A stretch of 64,000 bases of DNA from Ceratopteris richardii. Lineage: Eukaryota; Streptophyta; Polypodiopsida; Polypodiales; Pteridaceae. The translations under genes were made by a program, and so were the position numbers. Below, in pieces: positions 58,558 to 64,000 of the stretch. How positions within the stretch are numbered: position 1 is the stretch's first letter; every line of letters starts with the position of its first letter. The notes under the pieces were generated by a model. That model saw nothing but the letters and a program-made list of their open reading frames with translations. It did not search any database and was not told the origin of the DNA. Location: positions 71,988,221-72,052,220 of the forward strand of contig CM035407.1 of the NCBI GenBank assembly GCA_020310875.1, written 5' to 3'.

Positions 58558-59040
58558 CTAACTCCAACTTATCTGTTTTGATCTATCTTTTTGAGAGTGA
58601 TCTTCCAAGGTACATAGGGTGTGTAATACATCCATTGGCAAGCTAAAAGGGCCCACCACATACTCCTGGAGTTCATTTGGCTGGTGTAGATCAAGGATTT
58701 TGCAACACCTCTTCATCTTCAAGCACATACCTATCCATCTCTTCACAATATCCACATGCTTCCTCTCATAAGACACAAACTCATGTGGATGTGATTGATT
58801 AGAGGTTAAGGATATTTAGCGGCAGTACTTGAATTACTTAAAACACTACTTAATATAGAGGCACTGAATTGGATGTTGCATGGTAAACTCTTTCCAAGCA
58901 CCATCATGGGTTGTATAGAAATACAAGGGGGATGGAGATGTTCAAGGATGCTTTTCTTCTTCCTGTTTTTTTTGTTCCACCCATGGAACATAAGATCGAT
59001 GAGGGACAAAGAAGCCTTTTCTAAAGCTTATGCTCCCATG
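58558..59040 (-). pseudogene. Coding-like relic, unrecognised
   Basis: The minus strand has two short open stretches with protein-like composition: FVPHRSYVPWVEQKKQEEEK with YFYTTHDGAWKEF (about 58870-59030), and VSYERKHVDIVKRWIGMCLK (about 58690-58776), separated by stops. The first faintly resembles aromatic-rich domains such as WWE, but not enough to name. Probably a decayed host gene or element piece. Confidence 0.25.
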
Positions 59041-59413
59041 CCCTAAGAATGATGTGGTATGAAGATCACACGAATGTATCACCTTCAATAGGATGTCACA
59101 TATCTCCTATTCTAGTGGTTGAGTCTTTGGTCTTTTGAGACGGAGGTGCAAAAAGTTCAATTCTTGGGTTGGACATGTAATGGCTTTGGCTAGTCTAAAT
59201 CAGTTGTAATCTTGTTTAACCCCTGCTTTGTGAGATACGAGGGATCTCTCGGGTACTATGCTCATTCACCTATACATTTATTCTTTCAAAGTTAAAGCTC
59301 AAAGGAGTAGATGCTTGCCAAACCTCCAGTTAAAAAAAAAGCACATATGCATAAAATAAGTGGTGGAATGCCCAAATAAGCTTTAGAAATGGGGAGGCAC
59401 TCTATAGAACGCT
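59041..59413. other. Unassigned DNA up to the duplication junction
   Basis: No gene seen. It ends with GGGAGGCACT (59392-59401) shortly before the junction. The same ten bases begin the right flank of Gypsy D at 42706. Confidence 0.5.
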
Positions 59414-61007
59414 TTGAGATCGTGTAGGATTTGAAACGAGCTTTCCAACGAGCTATAGAGCTCAAAAAATGGACTTCGGATGAAAAAGTTATGTCAAATC
59501 AGGCTCCTGGGGGTCAAAATAGGCAAACAGGACCTTTTGGAAAAAATCGTGATTTTGTGAACTTCAAGAGAATCGCGATTTTGTGAACTTTCAGAGAATC
59601 GTGATGCTGTGAAGTCAAAGAATCGCGATGTTGAGCACAAAATCGTGTTTTTGAAAATCGCGATGTTGAGCACAAAATCGTGTTTTTGAAAATCGTGATG
59701 TTGAGCTGAAAATCGTGTTTTGAAAATCGTGATTTTGAGCTGAAAATCGTGTTTTTGAAAATCGTGATTTTGTCTCAGAGAATCGTGATTCACAAAATCG
59801 TGTTTTTCACAAAATCGTGGTTTTCAGAATCGTGTTTTTGACATGAAAATCGCGATTTTGTCTCACAAAATCGTGTTTTCACAAAATCGTGTTTTTGGCT
59901 GAAAATCGTGATTTTTTGAAAATCGTGTTTTTGCTGAAAATCGTGATTTGTGAGAATCGCGATTTTGAGCAGAGAATCGTGTTTTTTGGAAATCGCGATT
60001 TTGAGCAAAAAATCGTGTTTACACAGAATCGCCTTTTTTCACAAAATCGTGTTTTTGGCTGAAAATCGTGATTTATGAGAATCGCGATTTTGAGCCCGCT
60101 GAAAATCGTATTTGCTCAGAATCGTGTTTTTGACATGAAAATCGCGATTGTCAACAAAGAATTGTGTTTTCATAAAATCGTGTTTTCATAAAATCGTGTT
60201 TTAGAGAATCGTATTTTCTCAGAATCGTGTTTTTTGGCTGAAAATCGTGATTTTTTGAAAATCGTGTTTTTGCTGAAAATCGTGATTTGTGAGAATCGCG
60301 ATTTTGAGCAGAGAATCGTGTTTTTTGAAAATCGCGATTTTGAGCAAAAAATCGTGTTTACACAGAATCGCCTTTTTTCACAAAATCGTGTTTTTACTGA
60401 AAATCGTGATTTTTTGAGAATCGCGATTTTGAGTAGGGAATCGTGTTTTCTCAAAATCATGTTTTTTTTTTTGCTGAAAATCGTGATTTGTGAGAATCAC
60501 GATTTTGAGCACAATCACAGAATCGCGATTCTGAGAATGACCACAGAATCGTGATTCTTTCAGCCAACTTTTAGGCGGGAAAACAGAAAATCGTGATTTT
60601 TCAAAAAATTTTGAATTTTCACAGAATCGTGATTTTCATCACAGAATCGCGTTTTTTGGCGGGAAATTCAAATTTCTGAACGCCGGCTATGGCGAGCTCC
60701 GTATGAGCAGAAAATCATGAAGAAAACACAGCGCTTGCTCTCCCTTGCACCTCCTAACTCCTTCCTACACAATAATGCATGAAAACTGGTATGAAAATGG
60801 TGAAAATGCACTAAAAAAAAGAAATTCTTATGAAGAAGAAGATGGAAGAAGGTGAAGATGATGATGATGATGAGGATGAAGAGGAAAAAAAACAGAAAAT
60901 GAACTGAAATGACAGTTTTTTTACCTTCCAACGTCGCAAATATACGATCTTACCATCACAACACTCGTCCTCGAAGCTCTCTCCCCGGCAACGGCGCCAA
61001 AATTTGG

Positions 61008-61613
61008 TGTAGCTCAAGCGTAAGCACCACCTCCTTTACTTGTCAATCCGCGGAGACGTGAGGACCGGTATGAAGACCACGAGCAAGTGAAGGCACAAGT
61101 GCGTGAGTGAAAGCACACAAACATGCACACACATACACACACACGCGCACAAAGTAAGATCAAAGAGAGGAACAATGGAAAGCTTCGATTGCGAAAGAGT
61201 TCTCTTACAAAAGCTCTATTCTCTAACAAGCTAACCCCAAAAATGAGCTTTCTAGCTCTTTTTATAGTTTTTTGATTAGTTTTGGCCCTGTCCATACCTA
61301 GTGTCCGGCCTAGTTAAAAATTAGGTTCCAGGGCTTATTTGAGGGCTCAAACGGAGTCTAAAATTATGAAAATTGGTAGGATGATACTTCTAATGCTCCT
61401 CAAGCTCGAGGACTCCTCGGCTTGCACAAAATGGAGCTACAAAAATAGAAAATGGTATTTACAATGGTTTTAGTGATGGAAATCACTATTTTTGTAGGGA
61501 ATTCTTCTGAAAATTTGACATACACTTCTTGGAGCTCCCTACTTGCTCCCTTTCCTTGTGTGTCCACCTTTTGATGTGCTTCCATGCTTTGTCCTTGACT
61601 TTGAGCTTCAACA
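61008..61613 (-). repeat. Duplicated Gypsy D LTR
   Basis: Nearly identical to 42099-42705 (about two differences by eye) and closer to it than D's own 3' LTR is. It belongs to the duplicate segment, not to a separate insertion. Confidence 0.93.
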
Positions 61614-61619
61614 GGGAGG

Positions 61620-62483
61620 CACTTAGTGCGTGTCAAATGGAGGATAAAGGACTCTCCAACAAATTCAAAATGTACTTTGGAAATGGGCAACTTGAATTCT
61701 AAAGTGTGTATCCAGAAAATATCATTCTTTGGAGAGATAATTTGCGCACTAAAAAATGGAATGGGTTTGTGGTTCAAAAAATTGCCTTTTAGAAGTTCAA
61801 GCCTATTAATCGAATTACCTCAATGATTTAATTTGGAAACAAATAAGGCAAAAAATATATAAGTGAGAGCCTTATATGTCATCGATGATGTGAACTCCAC
61901 GGACACAATGAATCCAATTAAAATGTCATATACCTGATGCAACGCAAATAGTGGGCACACTTTTACACCGAGATCCAAATTCCGAGGTGAAGCTGGCCAA
62001 AGATTTCTCGTGTGAATTTCCTTGCAGCTTGGACTTGGTGAAGCAAGACAGTAATTTTTTGGAAGTTTGACTCCGCTCCAAGATATGAATGTGGTGACGG
62101 CTTGTTAAGTGGAGTGCTACTTGCTCATTATCTGGAGCGGAGTGAAGCGTCTGGTACAGAGAACCTAGTTCCTCAGCGTTCGGGGTCTCCGTATTCGGTG
62201 GATCAACCACGTGATAATCATTTAAGTACAGGTTTTTGTGCTCTCTCTCTGTCTGTCGTAATAGATGGAGGGCGTAAACACCAGCATCAGTAGAGTGAGG
62301 CTCACTCTGTCTAAGGAATGAATGTGTCCGCAGCCCGAGGACCTCAACACCTTGTGCTCAGGGCTCTCTCTTGGTAGAGAACAGTGCAGCAAATTATCGA
62401 GTTTGTCTCGGATGTTTAGCAGTTCAACGCTGATGTCCTCCCTCGAATCTTACACAGTGCAGCTTGGGCACTTGGTGAGGCGT
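61620..62483 (-). pseudogene. Duplicate of the exon-intron-exon-like fragment
   Basis: Copy of 42711-43574. The longest open stretch (61926-62210) is unchanged at protein level, and the intron-like GT-AG segment is present. See the first copy for content. Confidence 0.45.
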
Positions 62484-64000
62484 TGTCGGAAAGATTTCCT
62501 CACTTGAATTTATATATAAATAAACAAAAACATTTTGAGTAGTTGATATCTCTCTCACATATTTTTAATGCACTAATCTTTTCTCTTGGATACTTGCAGG
62601 AAAAAGATGAACATATATTCAGAATGGAGGATTAATTGATACTTTAATTTAGCTTTTCACTTTATTAAGAATGTGTATATGATCATAACCTTACAAATAA
62701 TTAAGCGAATGAAGATTTTCTTTATCTCTAAATTAATAATGGGTTATTATATTGATTTTATAAAATAAAATATATGATTTGATTGTTATGTAATGTTATG
62801 TTAATATATGTTAGTTAAATTATTTTAACATCTAAAGTATTTAAAATACTATATATATTTACTTAATTTAAATTAATATTTTAAATAACAATCAAATTTA
62901 GATACGTACGTTTAAAAGTAGGTTAGTTTTAGTTAACTTTCACATATGTAAAGGGATGTGTTAGTTGTTTGTTAGTTGCATGAAAAACTACTAAGATAAC
63001 TAAAGTAAGTTTAGTTAAGTTTTAAAAATGCATGCTCACGCGTGCTCTTATACAAATCTATTTAAGTGCGTATGTTATGAGTTGAAAAAAAAAATATTTT
63101 TTCTGGCAGGCCATTTCATGTTTAGTTTCGGGCAGACATGATCTGAGGAGGGGCCTAGGAGAGGAAGGAGGCCAAGTACATCATCGATATCTGGCGGAAA
63201 TCAGACAGAACGAGGAGGCGTTTATGGATCTGTTGCATTTTCAGAGATAGCAATCATCAGATGTGCACTGTAGACAAGATTGGATGACTGAAGAAAGAAG
63301 GGAGGCCCGCGACAGATATAAGGGATGGTGGCAATTCATAGCAAAAAAAAGCGAGATGACTGAACATTGGAAGCTCTCTGGAGGAATAGATGACCAAGGG
63401 AAGATCTCACGCACGGACCGCTCTGCTCTTCATATTTGGTTTTCTGATAACTGAATGTTTGAGTCCTAATCCTAATTTGGTTCGTAGACTTGAGTTCGAT
63501 TGTTAATCGACTGTTGACTTTGTTTCTCTGCTATTGTGAAACTCTCACTTTATTGGTTATCTCTCATAATTTGAAATCATTGAAGAGTACAAGATCAGAT
63601 CCTCTGACGATTCTGAAGAATGAACGATGTAAGCTTTTTTATTAGACTATGCTGAAGTTGCGCACGATGTTAATGATTTACTTTTGATGAATATGAAACG
63701 AATGATGAGCTAATCTAACGAGCACAATTGCGAAGTTATTTATGTTTGAATGATCAATGAAGCATGCTTTGTTTCACTCTAATATGACAGTGATGATTCA
63801 GTTTTGGTGAATGATTAGAAGGACAGGAGCCGCGCCATCGTGAAGGAACCAGAATTCACAGCCTGCAAGAAAGGAATTGTTTCATGCTTCTGAAAGAGAG
63901 AGAGGATTGACGATCTGATTGATTCGCTAAGCATCAGAGCTATGCCTATCCTTAGTGGTGATGAATTAGCAAATGATTTGTGTGCAACAGTTCACTAGTG
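62484..64000 (+). repeat. Start of a second E repeat, running off the window
   Basis: TGTCGGAAAG... as at 43575. Differences to 43575-45091 are about eight, versus dozens between the two repeats of E itself. Confidence 0.9.

Larger units (their letters stand above)
59414..64000. repeat. Near-identical duplicate of 40506-45091
   Basis: Starting at TTGAGATCGTG, this repeats D's leader with its motif array (about 59540-60660), primer site, D LTR (61008-61613), the GGGAG flank, the exon-like fragment (61620-62483) and the first 1.5 kb of E's left repeat (from 62484), at a constant offset of about 18908-18909 bases. I count roughly 15 substitutions and 3 single-base indels by eye. It includes the D-flank and flank-E junctions, so it copies a finished arrangement and is not a set of new insertions. 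It runs to the window edge. Confidence 0.93.

Noticed and set aside
59414-61613. A second, independent Gypsy D insertion truncated at its leader
   Set aside because: The downstream GGGAG flank, exon-like fragment and E repeat are copied too, at constant offset, so a segment duplication explains it better.

Overview
This window is land-plant nuclear DNA from a large, repeat-dominated genome. Nearly all of it consists of LTR retrotransposons of plant Copia (Ty1) and Gypsy (Ty3) type, nested into one another and mostly decayed. I see no intact host gene, no rRNA or tRNA gene and no CRISPR array. The species cannot be read from the sequence; a gymnosperm, fern or other large-genome plant would fit.

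Layout. Positions 1-2107: minus-strand Copia fragment F. 2108-2872: leader/LTR-like DNA with a primer-site motif in the opposite orientation. 2873-4505: decayed coding-like DNA of unknown identity. 4506-25823: a block of plus-strand copies of one old Copia family, A. Copy A1 (4784-16012) sits inside the integrase region of A0 and is framed by the target duplication CACTC. A younger minus-strand Copia, B (7704-14120), sits inside A1 and is framed by GAAAT. To the right, A0, A2 and A3 follow head to tail and share single LTRs. 25824 to about 29205: Copia C on the minus strand, in which I see no reverse transcriptase.

29526-42705 is a long minus-strand Gypsy element, D, with 607-bp LTRs and the target duplication GGGAG. 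D has three unusual parts: a second retropepsin-like domain downstream of integrase, an approximately 1.1-kb leader array of AATCG(T/C)GATT-type motifs, and near its 3' end a decayed piece of a host Argonaute gene. 42711-43574 holds two exon-like open stretches on the minus strand, with a GT-AG intron between them. 43575-54366 is element E: two direct repeats of about 3.93 kb flanking a 2.9-kb interior with one gag-like zinc-knuckle ORF and no polymerase (LARD/TR-GAG architecture). 54487-57746 is a truncated relative of B (B'), fused at its left end to D-LTR-like DNA. 59414-64000 repeats 40506-45091 almost exactly, which is what the start of a second tandem copy of an approximately 18.9-kb unit would look like.

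Relative ages, judged by eye from LTR differences: the A family is oldest, then B (about 4-5%), E (about 2-3%) and D (about 1.5%). The 18.9-kb duplication is youngest (well under 1%). The coding parts are retroelement machinery (gag, protease, integrase, reverse transcriptase, RNase H). The only recognisable host-derived sequence is the Argonaute fragment.
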